64,000 nt of DNA. Origin: Epiperipatus broadwayi (Eukaryota; Onychophora; Udeonychophora; Euonychophora; Peripatidae). Below, piece after piece: positions 1 through 11,999 of the stretch. Position numbers and translations under genes: made by a program. Numbering within the stretch: the stretch's first letter is position 1; every line of letters starts with the position of its first letter. The notes beneath the pieces were generated by a model. The model ran no database searches. It worked only from the letters and a program-made list of their open reading frames with translations, and was not told where the DNA came from. Location of the stretch: assembly GCA_028023455.1 (NCBI GenBank), contig JAQFVV010012405.1:11218423-11282422 (forward strand). The letters are read 5' to 3'.

Positions 1-56
1 TGAAGAAAAGAATTAATAAAAAAGAATTAATAATAATAAATATTGAAAAGTTAAAC

Positions 57-1000
57 TTAATAAATTTTAGGTGTGCATCTCAAATATATACATAATATAT
101 ATACAACTAAAGGAGTAGGATGGGATATAGGGTTTGAATACAGATTAATAGATGACACCATGAAGCTCAATCTTAAGCTAAGATTGACTGCTTCAGTTAT
201 GAATGTGTTATTAACACAACTGCAAATACAATTAATATTTTTTTTTTCAAAAAGCATACATGGAATATATAAGTCTGATATGGGTCAACAATTTTTGGAA
301 TTATTACTGCATTTATTTGGTTAAAACACTATTACACATTTGCTTTTAAGTCAATTTTTTGGGAATAGTTTGTGAATCAATAATGCTACTGAATATTTTT
401 GCAAGCCATGCTTTGAATTTAAGGTCTACATTTTTTAAAGACTCTCAAAGTGCATTATGTGCTTTTGAAACCTTTCCTAATTTAAGACAATTTATGGAAA
501 GTTCACATTCACCAACATTGGGTTTTATCAGATTGATATTAAAGGGAAATTTTGAAAGAAAATTTGCATTTCTGCTCCAAATATGTCTCTTTCTCATTCT
601 ATCAAGCATATCTTTAGATTCTATATATGATTGGAAATATCTTCAGTCAGAACATTAATATTATGTATTTTAAAAATAATTTTATATCTACCAAGCTTAT
701 ATGAAAATTACCAAGTCTAACAATCCATGTCTGATTTTGTTGTTCTATGGTGTCTCCCTACTATTTTTTGGCCTTATTCATTGATTAAGCAAGTTTCTCA
801 GCAATTTAGGGTAATTGGTAGACAAAAATTGGCTACAATAAACATTCCTGTTCTTTTTTCAATGTGAAATAAATTGCTTTCAATATTCATGAGAAGTGGA
901 CTATTTGGAAGTCATTATTGTGCATTTGTTAAGTTCATCATAACAAGGGGTTATTGGACAAATTATACAAAAGATTCTTTTCAACATATTCAGTATATAG
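57..1000 (-). mobile_element. Decayed non-LTR retrotransposon reverse transcriptase fragment
   Basis: On the minus strand a broken frame from about 640 to 330 reads like the region just before the RT palm of Jockey-type LINEs: a segment ending VGECELSINCLKLGKVSKAH, one stop, then LKNVDLKFKAWLAKIFSSII and DSQTIPKKLT. The pattern xxWLAxxFSxIIxSxxIPK is usual there. Further on, around 250-190, a frame with INCICSCVNNTFITEAVNL fits the region after YRPISLL weakly. The element is cut by stops and frameshifts and runs toward the window edge. The part above about 650 is not recognisable. The clade is uncertain and the assignment is from motif resemblance only. Confidence 0.5.
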
Positions 1001-1149
1001 GTTCCTCAGAAAATGCGCACAAAGGAAATCACACAAAAATAGACTTAACTTATCTTGAAAAATGGGGGATAGGTACTGTAATTTTTAAAAATTGCATAAA
1101 AGCAAAGCAACAATGTAAAATTACTTTTAAATTCACATTAAAAAAATAA

Positions 1150-3690
1150 GGAAATGAAATATGACTAATAAAAAATTTCAAATTTGAAAAAAATTGATAC
1201 AAGACAAACTTTTTTTTCCTTTTTTTTATTAACTACAGTATTTAATTTTATTCAAAACAATATATTTTTATGTGTAATTTATAGTATTTTTCATTTTTTT
1301 ATACATATACAGTATTTTAATCATTATTGCTATTTGACAATGAAACTTCCACCTTTTTAAGTGCTCAAATGACATAAGACTTATTGCGCAATTGATTGTG
1401 ATTTTAATATATGCTCTAGCAGCTTTCATCAATTACCACCAGGTGATGCTCTATAATCAGGAGCTGTGCTTTTTGAACCTATTTAAAGATTGATACATTA
1501 AAGGAAAGACAAATACTATGTTTTCTGAGGAATATTAAATATTAATACAATTTCTGTGTGAAGAATCATTGTCAAATGCAGGTCAATATAATAACTGTCT
1601 TTGATAAAAGTCCTTAAAATCTAAAATGAATTAATACTGTATTTAATATTTTTAATGTTTTCTCCAAGAATAAATGTATTGCCTTCAATTTATTACATTT
1701 CATTGACAGAGTTATAGTAATTTCTTAATAATTTCTATTGCGACATAGTGATAAATGAATTGCAGTAACATTTTTCTGACAATGTAATCTGAAATCTGAA
1801 TGAAAATTTGTTCATTTCATTTCTAAATGATATTAACATAGAAATATAATTAATTTTTATGTTCAGACATTGTTATTTGTTTGAAATAAATGATACTTTG
1901 AATTATGTTGATTTTACATGGGATTAGCAGCTAAAGGATCATTAATTTGGCATATGATTATCTATTTCATTGAAAAAAAAATTATTCAACAAAAATCTCA
2001 TTAATAATTGCATATATTTTTAATTATGTTTTTATTTTATTATAAATGTTCATATTTTGATATATTTAGTAAAAAATAGATCTGTAAATTATACTACAAT
2101 GTTTTTTGTTTTTTTATTGTCTTTGTTTAAATCTTTAAATTTACATGCTTACATCGTGTGTTATACAAAGTTTAACTCATGATTTTACTAAGAGTGTGTT
2201 GATACATCTATGGTAACAGAGAGATTAAAACTGCCCTGGACACCATCATTCCTACTCCCCAGAAAAAGAGAAAAACCAGTGCCAGCACTGATCCCCACAT
2301 TTTCAAAATAAAGCATTTATTAATTTTACTCACTGAAAATTAGTTGGAAAATAAATCCATATATTATAGATGTTGATGAATATTTTTGTTATTAAACCAT
2401 TAAAGCATCACATTATCATGATTTCTTTAAGCTTACACAACCTGTTAAAACAGCAAGTTTTTTCCACAATAGACACTAGAAGGCTATGCATCAAAATCCT
2501 AATCCTCATTGATGAAAGCCATAATGTAGATTATGGCAGTATTGGTTCCACAAACACTAGATAGGGATCGCGATGTCCAACTTTCTAACATATATTGATT
2601 ACTAAATGACACTATTATGGAGAAAAAATTATAAAAATTCTGTTGTTTTGTTATGTTTCATAGTTAGTAGATGACATTTACTGAAAAGCTCATTGAAACC
2701 AATAAACTCATTTATTAAATTCATATAAAATCAACTAACCATCATATGACCTTTTTTATATTCAATATTTTTAGCAGCAAATTCTATTTTTCCTGTTCCA
2801 GTTCTTCCAACTATTGTAAGCTTCACTAATCACCAAATGGCAGATGACAGCTCTTAATGATTTTCTATCCAATTATATTCTCACTGACAAAAGACATAAG
2901 TTGAAAATTATTGATTATACAATATTGCATTAGATGACAGAATTAATGTAAAACAAATGAAATTTACTAGATTCACCAAAAAATTGTGGCATAAAAAATG
3001 AACTTTTATTAGGTTATAAACAAATTTTATTTTCAGGTTATATAGGAAAGTCACCTGAGTTTGATCTTCTTAGTCATTAGTGGGATCTTATCACCAGATT
3101 TAGGACAATCCATGGTTACTGCACCTATGTGTTTTGTAAATGGAATTTAAATACCACTAGCCTATGCAGGCTAAACAAACACAAATCATAAACTATATGG
3201 ATGATCGAATGGCTATAGAGTAAGGCTGGTCAAACTTTATGCTTATAAAAGTCACATGTTAAAATTAAGAATTATTTATGAGTCATAATTAAATTTTTGA
3301 AGTATTCAACAGAAACAGATATTTAAATTCAAACAATGCATTATATTTCCAGAAGAACATTAACAAGAAAAGCATCCAGTTGATGATGTAAATAATCATC
3401 ATAAAATTGCCACCATAAAACAATAAAACATGTATGATTTCAACATAAAATGTAACTACATCATGCTAATATAAATTATATCATGAATATATTTCAAAAA
3501 AATTTCAAAGCCACACTGGATTATCTTGAGAATTGCATGAAGCTTGCGAGCCATAGTTTGGCCTTGGTACCTAGAGAGGAAGAATGAAAAGATTTAATAA
3601 AGCAAGTAGTGATTAAAATGTCTACAGATTTCTTTATGATATTTTATTAATAATACTTATTCCAATTTATAAACAAAAAATGAAACCATA
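1150..3690. other. AT-rich non-coding stretch with one GC-richer patch
   Basis: No gene is visible. At 2217-2320 a GC-richer patch has one open frame that includes TALDTIIPTPQKKRKTSAST. I do not recognise it; it could be a scrap of a transposase or of a processed transcript. The remainder is A/T-rich and poor in CpG. Confidence 0.4.
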
Positions 3691-3691
3691 T

Positions 3692-3965
3692 GTAATTCGA
3701 GGGGATTTGAACCCAGATTTTCAACCTTCCTTCAGCTATCCACTCCATCTTATATAACTGACATCCATGACCACATAAACATAAAAAAGATAAATGATCT
3801 CCAATATAAGTATTACATACTAAATTAGCATTCATCAGTTGGTCCAGATCATCATCTCCCATACACACATATATAATTGGTACCCAGTTTATATTAAGAT
3901 AGAAAATCTTTAAATTTTTATGGCCAAGTTTCAATCATCTCCACTTTCCAGCTCTTCAGCCATCC
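3692..3965 (-). repeat. Hammerhead-bearing repeat, family 1, copy A
   Basis: This dispersed repeat is shared with 11105-11372, 11421-11600, 20955-21175 and 21483-21705. On the minus strand it runs from a conserved CTATCTTAATATAAAC block through the ribozyme to GGGTTCAAATCCCC, which looks like a tRNA T-arm or pol III B-box. Copy A is the only one without an inverted partner nearby. The ends are set by where similarity to the other copies fades. Confidence 0.75.
3793..3853 (-). ncRNA. Hammerhead ribozyme, family 1 copy A (core damaged)
   Basis: Read on the minus strand: stem I 5' half ATGATC, TGGA, CCAA; CTGATGA; stem II ATGCT-AATTT-AGTAT; then GTAA where GAAA is needed; then TTATA and stem I 3' half TTGG, A, GATCAT. 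Stem I pairs perfectly apart from the internal loop. The G-A-A core is mutated, so this copy is probably inactive. Confidence 0.7.
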
Positions 3966-6900
3966 ACATTATTGAAAATCTGATGATCGAATGCTCAAAC
4001 CTTTGTTGATACTAATAATGTTGTCATAACCTTGTTTATTTTAAATCACCCTGACCCTTTATATATAGGACGTTAATATAACCATTTAAATATTCAGAAG
4101 AGAAGCAGAATTCAAGCTGAATCTGTAATATTTGAATGCAAGCAAAACTCTAAATAAATTAGATCACTTAATATTCATAAATTTGCAAATTGTGATAATT
4201 TATAAACTCATGTTTAAAAAAAAAAAGAGATATATGTGATCATATATAAAACATAATCTCTTCTATATTAAAAATTATATTAATAAAAGAAACTCGATTC
4301 TTAACTTAAGGCAAATTTCCATTGAAGATCATCTATACATACCTTTACTAAATAACAAAGTATTTAATGATTTTAAAAAAAAAAAAACGGAAGTGGCAGT
4401 TCATTTGTTTTGTCTTAATTAATCTTTTATAATTAGTTTCTTTATGTTCAACAAATTGAACTATATATTGATTAGGGTGGAGCTACATATGATGTTATTC
4501 TTCTGAAGATAAATCAAAGCATCCGCGATTAAGTTTAGAACAGATAAGTTCCATAGTGTCACGCTTGGTTAGACCGGATATATAGAGACTAAACCTTAGA
4601 TATGGTGTAAAATCTATTCTATTTTTTTCATAGACTAAATATTTTGCCTAGAGATATAATGTTGTCTATTGTTAGTCACTAAAGAATTATTTCAAAGGAA
4701 ATGAAAAGATATTAAAGCTTAATACGCATGTGCAAAAGTTATTACTTATTAATAAAAAAATAAATAGGTAGTGAATTCTATAATGTTTCGGTAAATTTAA
4801 TTTTCATTATGTGTACTTAGAATACGACATTTAGTTTTTGTAGCCCAACGTTTGTATTAGGTTTAAGTTAATCTCTTTTAATATTCTATTAATTATTTTG
4901 TTTCCTTTTTCATTCTTTTTTTTTTATTTACGATATAATGAACAATTTATTTTCTCATTCACCAAGCATATTCATTTCTCTTCGTAAATATCCAGTGTTC
5001 TAAATGAGAATAAGCATACATTGATTTTCCAATCATTATTTATAGTTTAGTCTTTCCAGGACAGGTGTGGTCCCTCTAACAAGATGAAATCTATTGAAAC
5101 TAACTAGTCATTGTTAAAGCTATTCATCGCATCCTTTGTTACTATAAGCTTAGATTTACTCAGTATTTAAGACGGCATTTAGATATATTATTCAAATAAC
5201 CTTGTTTAAAAGTTTATTCCCTTGTTTTCATTATTTTAGCTGAGCAACCTGATATATTTTTAAAATAATAATAAACTTTTACCATTAAGAATTAACCACT
5301 TCACAATAGATTTTTTTTTTTTTAATATAGTAAAGATTAAATTAGCAATAAATCTACGGGAAAATAGAAAAAAAATATTCCCAGGGATTGATTATATTAA
5401 GAAGTAATAATGTTTTTATTTATTTATCGCAAATGTTTTAAACAAATGTCAATAATAATAGTAACAGGGAAAAATAATGCAATGGTTTATTGTTTGGGAA
5501 TTCATAAGAAAGTGCGAGTCCCGAAAATGACGGAACTGGAGTTGCGTTCCATGGCCTTGATCTCTTGAATCCATCATTCTACCGCTGAATTCATTCATGT
5601 ATGGCGATAGGAATAAAAACTAATTCATGGACAAGTACAGACACGTTTAATCTAACATATATACTAATATTTACTCGAATGGAAAATTCTTTGTAAGGGC
5701 ATGTGACGTTTGAGCCTCAAAGTGATATGTTGAGGCTTGGATAAAGATTCCCTACTTCTTGCTTCACTTTATCATTATGCTAAGTTGCATGAAGCATATA
5801 TATATACACACATAGTGTGGATTAAAATAGACATACCATATTGAATATCAAGTTTTATTATTTACTTTTATATTTTATAGATATTTAGAATGAAGCACAG
5901 AGCCTGCATGAAAACAAACAAAGAATTCTGAAGCTGTTTAAAAAGTATAAAAATAGTAATAAGAAAATATGCATAGATAACTTGTCAAGAAGCAATTAAC
6001 AATGCTTCACCAACATATCTAACATTCAGTCATGTTATATGCCAAATATATTTTTGATGCATCAAGTCATGGTTGAAATTTCCTCCACCAACATTGGAAA
6101 ACTTTTAGAAGCCATTCTCAACACTGTGATGTTTAGTGACACATAAATTATGTTTAGCATTAACATTGATAAATGTCTTCAATACATCCACTGTATAAGA
6201 CTTTGTTTTAAAAAACCAAATACTATCATGCAAATTGTATTAAATATAATTATTGATATTGTAGCTAGACAGTTCAACTCTGTGATAACTGGTTAATTAA
6301 GTTTAATTGTGATAGACAACTGTTGCATGAAGCTTTTTTTGATACAATAAATTGACAGAAGTATTGATGAAAAATAGGTAAATGCATATTTTTATGTACT
6401 GCACACTTTGTTATTATTTTTAGTCTTTCACTACTATTTTAGAATGCACTGTCATTGTTTTTCACTAAAACATTTAACCTCTGCCAATTAACTTTCTGAT
6501 TATGAACTGCATGATATTATAGAATATTTTGATCACACTATTTTGCATAAGCTTTAAATAATTGTTTTTCTATGATCTTTAGCACTGTTTTGTCATTTTC
6601 ATGCTTAAAATTGTAAATAATGATTTATTAGTTCAAAAACAAATCTGAAGATGTCAGTATTCCAAAGAGAAAAAGATTAGATATGCTGAAAAAGAATATA
6701 AAAGGTTCTTTATTGGTAGATTCTTTTATATTAGGTGTATAAATTTATTTTCTCTAAAAATAAGCAAAATAAATGTTATTTGATCATTTATTTCCTTCAG
6801 ACTTTCCAACTTTAGTTGTAATTGGCATTAACACACTCTCAAACTGCTAATCTTCATGTTATTTTATATTAATCTTATGTTATCATACAATATGATGCTG

Positions 6901-8880
6901 CCCCCTTTAAAATCATTTTACAACTAAAAAACAACAATATTTACATTACAAGTTAACAATGACATTAAGACCTGTCTTCCAAGGCACTGATTGGTTATTT
7001 CTCATTCTCTACAAAAGGAAGCATTTCTCAACAATTTTGATAGGTATAAGTTCTTTGTTTTGATTTTCAAAATCAAAGTGTATGTTTTAGAGTACTTTTA
7101 ATTATCTATTAGTATTTTTATAAATTATGTGTGAAAATATAATTATTTTAGAAGAATAGTTTAGATTTTAGTAAAAAATATTTACTTTTACATGAAAACA
7201 AAGTGAGAAAGAAATCAATGATGTAGGCTACATTTTGTAATAGGTTACAAAAAATATGTTTTATGTTGTCCACTATAGATTATTTTTATCATATATAAAA
7301 AGAAATTTATTTTTGAAAAAATTAATAATTTGCCTTTTAGACACTAAACTAAAATGAATATAATTTTAAAATATAAATACATTTTTATAGCTGTTTCTGC
7401 AATTGACCAATCAAAAATGTAGAACTTTAATTCTCTTGGCCAATAGGAATATTTTCAATTAAGAGACATGGAAAGGTTAAACAGTTGCAATTATATTTAC
7501 AAAATATCTTCAAAATAATTATTAAAAATAAAATTATTCATATTTACACTGATTTTTTAATAATATGTTTCATTCTTAAAATAGAAGTTAAGAAATTTGA
7601 AATAGCATTAAAGAAAATAGAGATAATAATAATTGCTATGCTTTATCAAACAATATGGTATTTAATTTTTGTTGTAATTTATTAAATATAAGTGCAATTT
7701 TAAATATCAGAATAGAATTTTATAAATTTTTGATGACATAAATATTTGTCCATGTTTACAAATTGGAATTCATTCAACAAAGCTTTCATTAATTTACTTT
7801 TTAAATGATGTTATGGCAAAAAAGCAGAAATATAAAGTCATTATTATTATTACTGGATATTTATATTTCTAAAAAATCATGTAAAATATTAATTCATAAG
7901 AATCTGTAATGATTACTCCTAAATTAAATGTTGAACTATTAACTCATTGCCACTAGAAGATGGACAAACATTGAAATGCAAGAAAGTTAATATCTGTAAA
8001 ATAAAAATAAAAACAAATAATAAAAAACAAAAGAAAGTATACAATGCTATATATTGAAACAAGAATACTTTTTCACATGTGTATTTATTCTAAGAGCTAT
8101 TTACCCTCCCACCTTAAAAAAATGGCAAATGTATAAAAAAGTCAATCTTATATTTTTTCTAGAAAAATGTAACAAAAAGTTTAGTTTATGACTTTACAAG
8201 AAAATCATTATTTTCTATAACTGAGAAAAAAATAAAGTGAAACCTTCATTATTGATTTCATAATTTTAGATTATGATTTAAAAATATCACTCGTATTTAT
8301 TTAAAGCTGGCATTTATTAAAAATATTACATTTTAAATTTTTGGAACGATGTTGTCATATAAAGTGTGATAAGCTTGAGGCAGTCTTAATAAATTGGAAA
8401 ACATGAACTAATCCTTATGATCTGTTATCCATCCTGTGAAAAGTATTATCCAATCCTTATGAAGAAAAAAATACTCGGGCTTAAATGAAAGCTGTGCAAC
8501 AAATAAGATACAGTGGGCTGAGCTGCTTAATCAATCCAAAGATCAGAATATAAATAGTTAAGTTGAAAGTTCAGAAGAGGATTTTAAAAAAAAGATTTTT
8601 AAAGTGTATGTTTAAAGAAGATTTTTTTCGAAAGATTTTTTGAAAAAGATATTAAAAAAGTGAAGAATTAAAAAGTTAAAATTTTTATTTAAGTGTTACT
8701 TAACTCCGATTTTCATCACCATGGAATCTAACCTTTACCGCCACTGTTAATAATGGAAAAAGAAAACATTATTAAGGAAATTATAACGATGAAAGACTAA
8801 ATGACAACAGTTTCCTCTCTTCATTCCAAGCCATGTTTCTCCAAGATTTGCCTGGATAAACATCATAGAAAGTAAATAAT
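3966..8880. other. Non-coding stretch; CpG-retaining segment at about 4.45-5.75 kb
   Basis: No gene is seen. Between about 4450 and 5750 CpG dinucleotides are clearly denser than on either side. Around 5510-5620 the sequence is GC-richer. At 6640-6670 a short block with CTGAAGATGTCAG recurs at 29870 and, diverged, at 45180, so part of this stretch belongs to a dispersed repeat. Confidence 0.35.
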
Positions 8881-9359
8881 GCCATTCAGCTGAAATCTAT
8901 GCCCCTTTTTTAATGCAGTCACATCATGGATATGAAGGAACCAACTGGATAAAAATGAAGGTAATGATTTTATATTTTATTCAATACCTATATGTGTTTA
9001 TAAAAGACCAAACAAAACATCTTTCTTAAAAAAAAAAAATTATGAATAAATTTAGCTATGGAAATACGTTTTATTAAAGATAAATTATAAATACTAAAAT
9101 ACCTATAATCAAAATGCATTTTGAATAAGGATTGACTTCTCATCTACAGATACATGTGAATTAAAATAAACTAAAAAACGAATACTTATAATGATTGATA
9201 TTATTGATTTACAAATAAGTATACCTAGAAGAGCCAGAAATACTGAGTTATTACATATAACTCTAACTGGCTAATAAATAAATGCAGCTACTGATCAACT
9301 TATATGAAGAAATATACATCTGTGACAGACCAAATAATAATGGTTATGCTATATCACTA

Positions 9360-9700
9360 AATAAAAATTACAAATGCTTACAGGCATCTCGATGGTATAT
9401 AAATAAAATAATGAAATAATATATGGATTATAAATGCTTACCTGCATATTGGTATTATGTGAAGAAAGTAATGAAACTTATGCACATAGATGCACATTTA
9501 CACTGACTGGACTATGAATAGTCCACAAACCAAGAATTGTTCACATTACCTGTTTTGATAAATTAAATAAAATAATGAAGTACTATAAAAATTACAAATG
9601 CTTACATGAATCTCGATTGTATACAAAGAAAATAATGAAACTTATGAGCACTAATGTACATTAATACTTGACTGAATTATAGAAACCTTACAGATCTGGA
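9360..9700. repeat. Degenerate tandem repeat with ATTACAAATGCTTAC blocks
   Basis: Blocks starting near 9368, 9430 and 9590 share ACAAATGCTTACxxGxATCT, followed by AAATAATGAAACTTATG. The copies are diverged and spaced unevenly at about 62 and 160 bp. No function is apparent. Confidence 0.5.
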
Positions 9701-9825
9701 ATAGCTAATCTCACCTATTTACCTACCTAAAAGAGGTACTGATATGGAATAAAGAGTTGAAAAATATCCATGCAGTATTGGTAAACGTCTACATGATAAA
9801 ATACCCTTTGAATTCTTTACCTAAG

Positions 9826-10015
9826 ATAAATCAAAATGAGCCTACATTTGAAATGAAGGATGAACTTTATTAGAATGACTTGTAAATGAACTATTGATCA
9901 ATAAACTGCTTCTAACCTTTTCATAAATAAACTGAAAATGAGTCATCATATGGATATGAATGAACTTTTTTAGAAGGACTTGCAAATTAATTTGTTAAAT
10001 AAAATTGTTGTTACC
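9826..10015. repeat. Two diverged direct copies of a 93-bp unit
   Basis: Units at 9826-9918 and 9923-10015 share ATAAA-CxxAAATGAG, GAATGAACTT-TTAGAAxGACTTG and a T-TAACC or T-TTACC end. A fragment near 8925-8945 has the ATCATGGATATGAA part. This continues the repeat-rich zone that starts at 9.3 kb. Confidence 0.5.
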
Positions 10016-10084
10016 TAAAATTAATTTTAGTAATCCAGTTGTTCAATTCTATTTTTTTTTTGTTATTGCATCACTGATCATTCA

Positions 10085-10390
10085 GTGCACTTGTTCATGA
10101 GAATCTCATGCCTCCTGAGCTATGTCTGGCATAACTAGACCTATGTAAGTCAGGTTGTAGTGAGATGGAACTCTAGTGGCGCTGTTTGAAAAATCAAACA
10201 CAGAAATGTCTAGATGCTTCCAATCTCTAGGGTGCTACATCCTCTGATGAGCAGGAAATATTGTTGTAAGGGGGGGGTAACATCTGCATTGGTGAATGCC
10301 AATTGATAGTTCCTTCCTGCAACATGCTCATCAGGAAATTGTTACAACCGAGTAATAAAGGTTGTATTGTGGTCTGGTTACAATATTTAT
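10085..10390. repeat. GC-richer patch with imperfect inverted repeat
   Basis: The stretch is much richer in G and C than its surroundings and contains TGATGAGCAGGAAA near 10240 and TGCTCATCAGGAAA near 10325. It is probably a fragment of a transposable element. A 290-bp open frame follows at 10303-10593 but shows no recognisable domain, so I do not call it a gene. Confidence 0.35.
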
Positions 10391-11104
10391 TTTTATTCTA
10401 TCTTGTACATGAAATTTTTGTCTTAATAAACCATTTACGAAAAAGTGAGCAAATGTTAATTTTCTACCCTAACTTACAACTATTTCTTTATCTGTCTAGA
10501 TCAGTAATAAGAACAGTGTGTGATTATTATTTTTCTAATAACATTTTGTTAACATACCTGAAAAAAAATCTGATTTCATTTACTAATAAATAAAATGATC
10601 TGTTCATGTTTATTAGACAATTTCTGATGTAAAGCTTAATATTTTAACATTACTGCAGCAAAGATTTTTATTTGCTTCTGATACAAGAAGTCTTTTTTAA
10701 TTATGTTTTTTAGTATTCATTTTTATTAATCAATTATTCATCTATTGATATATCTTTTAGTGATATATCTATTCTATGATTATTTCGGTCTCTTGTTTTA
10801 TTTCAATAATGTTAGTTGTAACTGTTTCATCTTTTACTCATTTTTTTTGTTCTTCATTTCAGCTTGTTTAATTTAACTTATAACTCTAAATACTTTACTC
10901 TGTCATCTTCAGTCATTTTATTGGATTTTTATGATGTATTAAAGTTTTATTTATATTTTGAGATGTATGTGCTCAGAGCAGTGAACTGGTGTTGCAGATA
11001 AGCAAAAATGAGAATCAAATGATAGTTTTAGAGTGATTTGTTAAATAAATAATCCATAATTATACAGCAATAAAATTGAAGAGTAGTATGTGAATTTGAT
11101 ATAC

Positions 11105-11372
11105 ATAAATCACCACAACACATGTATTAAGAACCATTTGCTTCTGCAACTATCCACACTATCTCATATCACTGATACACATGATTACACACATGTAGAA
11201 AAGATCAATAATCACCAATATATGTAGTTTGGGCTGAACCAGCAGCCATCAGTTGGTCCAGATTATCTCTCACACACATATATAATCAGTGCTCAGTTTA
11301 TATTAAGATAGCAAATCTTCATACTTTAATGAACAGGCTTCAATCTACTCCAAGCTCCAACTCTTCAAAACT
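11105..11372 (-). repeat. Hammerhead-bearing repeat, family 1, copy B
   Basis: This is a diverged minus-strand copy of the family at 3692-3965, and the similarity continues past the ribozyme into a GCTTCAATCTACTCC tail. It faces copy C at 11421 across a TA/TG microsatellite, making an inverted, divergent pair. Confidence 0.75.
11207..11267 (-). ncRNA. Hammerhead ribozyme, family 1 copy B (decayed)
   Basis: Minus strand: ATAATC-TGGA-CCAA, then CTGATGG (last core A changed), stem II with GCTG-GTT-CAGC possible, then CCAAAC in place of GAAA. It ends with CATATA-TTGG-T-GATTAT. Stem I is still fully paired while the core has decayed. Confidence 0.6.
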
Positions 11373-11375
11373 GTC

Positions 11376-11376
11376 C

Positions 11377-11416
<40 letters not shown>

Positions 11417-11420
11417 CATG
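11376..11420. repeat. (TA)n(TG)n microsatellite between inverted ribozyme repeats
   Basis: About 12 TA units are followed by about 8 TG units. The array sits exactly at the centre of the inverted pair B/C. Confidence 0.9.
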
Positions 11421-11600
11421 TATGTGTAAGAGATAATAATCTGGACCAACTGATGAGTGCTGGTTCAGCATGAAATATGTATATTGGTGATTATTGATCT
11501 TTTCTATATGCGTGTGTGATCATGTATATCAGTGATATGAGATAGTGTGAATAGTTGAAAGTTGCTTAAAAGTCCAAGTTCAATTTCCCTATATTTACAA
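11421..11600 (+). repeat. Hammerhead-bearing repeat, family 1, copy C
   Basis: Plus-strand copy of the family. It starts near GTAAGAGATAATAATC and runs to about AAGTCCAAGTTCAATTTCC, the counterpart of the T-arm-like end of the other copies. It contains the best preserved ribozyme of the family. Confidence 0.75.
11435..11495 (+). ncRNA. Hammerhead ribozyme, family 1 copy C (core intact)
   Basis: All required parts are present. Stem I 5' is AATAATC, TGGA, CCAA (11435-11449). Core CTGATGA is at 11450-11456. Stem II is GTGCT-GGTTC-AGCAT (11457-11471). GAAA is at 11472-11475. A very short stem III, TATGTA, is followed by TA at 11482-11483. Stem I 3' is TTGG, T, GATTATT (11484-11495). The predicted self-cleavage site is between 11483 and 11484. 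Short stem III is known for hammerheads of Penelope-like elements and retrozymes, which often work as dimers. Activity is inferred from the fold. Confidence 0.82.
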
Positions 11601-11999
11601 TTAGGCATGCTTGCATTTCAAATATTATTTTAAAGTTGTATATAGTTCAATATTATGCTGCAGATTTTAAACTGTGATTTCACAACAACTTTTTTGCTTA
11701 ATCAAATGACACTTTTTAGCATTAATCACTTATATCAGGTTATTTGGTAGTCTTACCACCTCCTACAGGCTCCACTTGAACCTGAAAATTATATAGTAGG
11801 CATATACTTATCTAAGATAAATTTTAAATACATAGCCGAAATGCCAGTCATAGCTGTGGCACAGAGTAATATATATTTTAATTTTAAAGAAATAAAGATA
11901 AAAAAAATAAATAGCCACTGCTAGATTAAAATACAACATTATGCTATAAAATTCAGATTTATTTTATTATAATGTTTACTTTAGAATTTAATTTACATT

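Noticed and set aside
7485-7685. Short open frames in AT-rich DNA (also 13664-13903, 38-kb and 61-kb frames)
   Set aside because: Composition is Ile/Lys/Phe/Asn-rich as expected from random A/T sequence, with no motif.
10225-10345. CTGATGA motifs on both strands as hammerheads
   Set aside because: The GAAA element or a stable stem II is missing on either strand; the two motifs are better explained as an inverted repeat.
10303-10593. 96-codon open frame as a gene
   Set aside because: No domain, no splice or expression signal, and it lies on a likely transposon fragment in AT-rich DNA where open frames of this size arise by chance.
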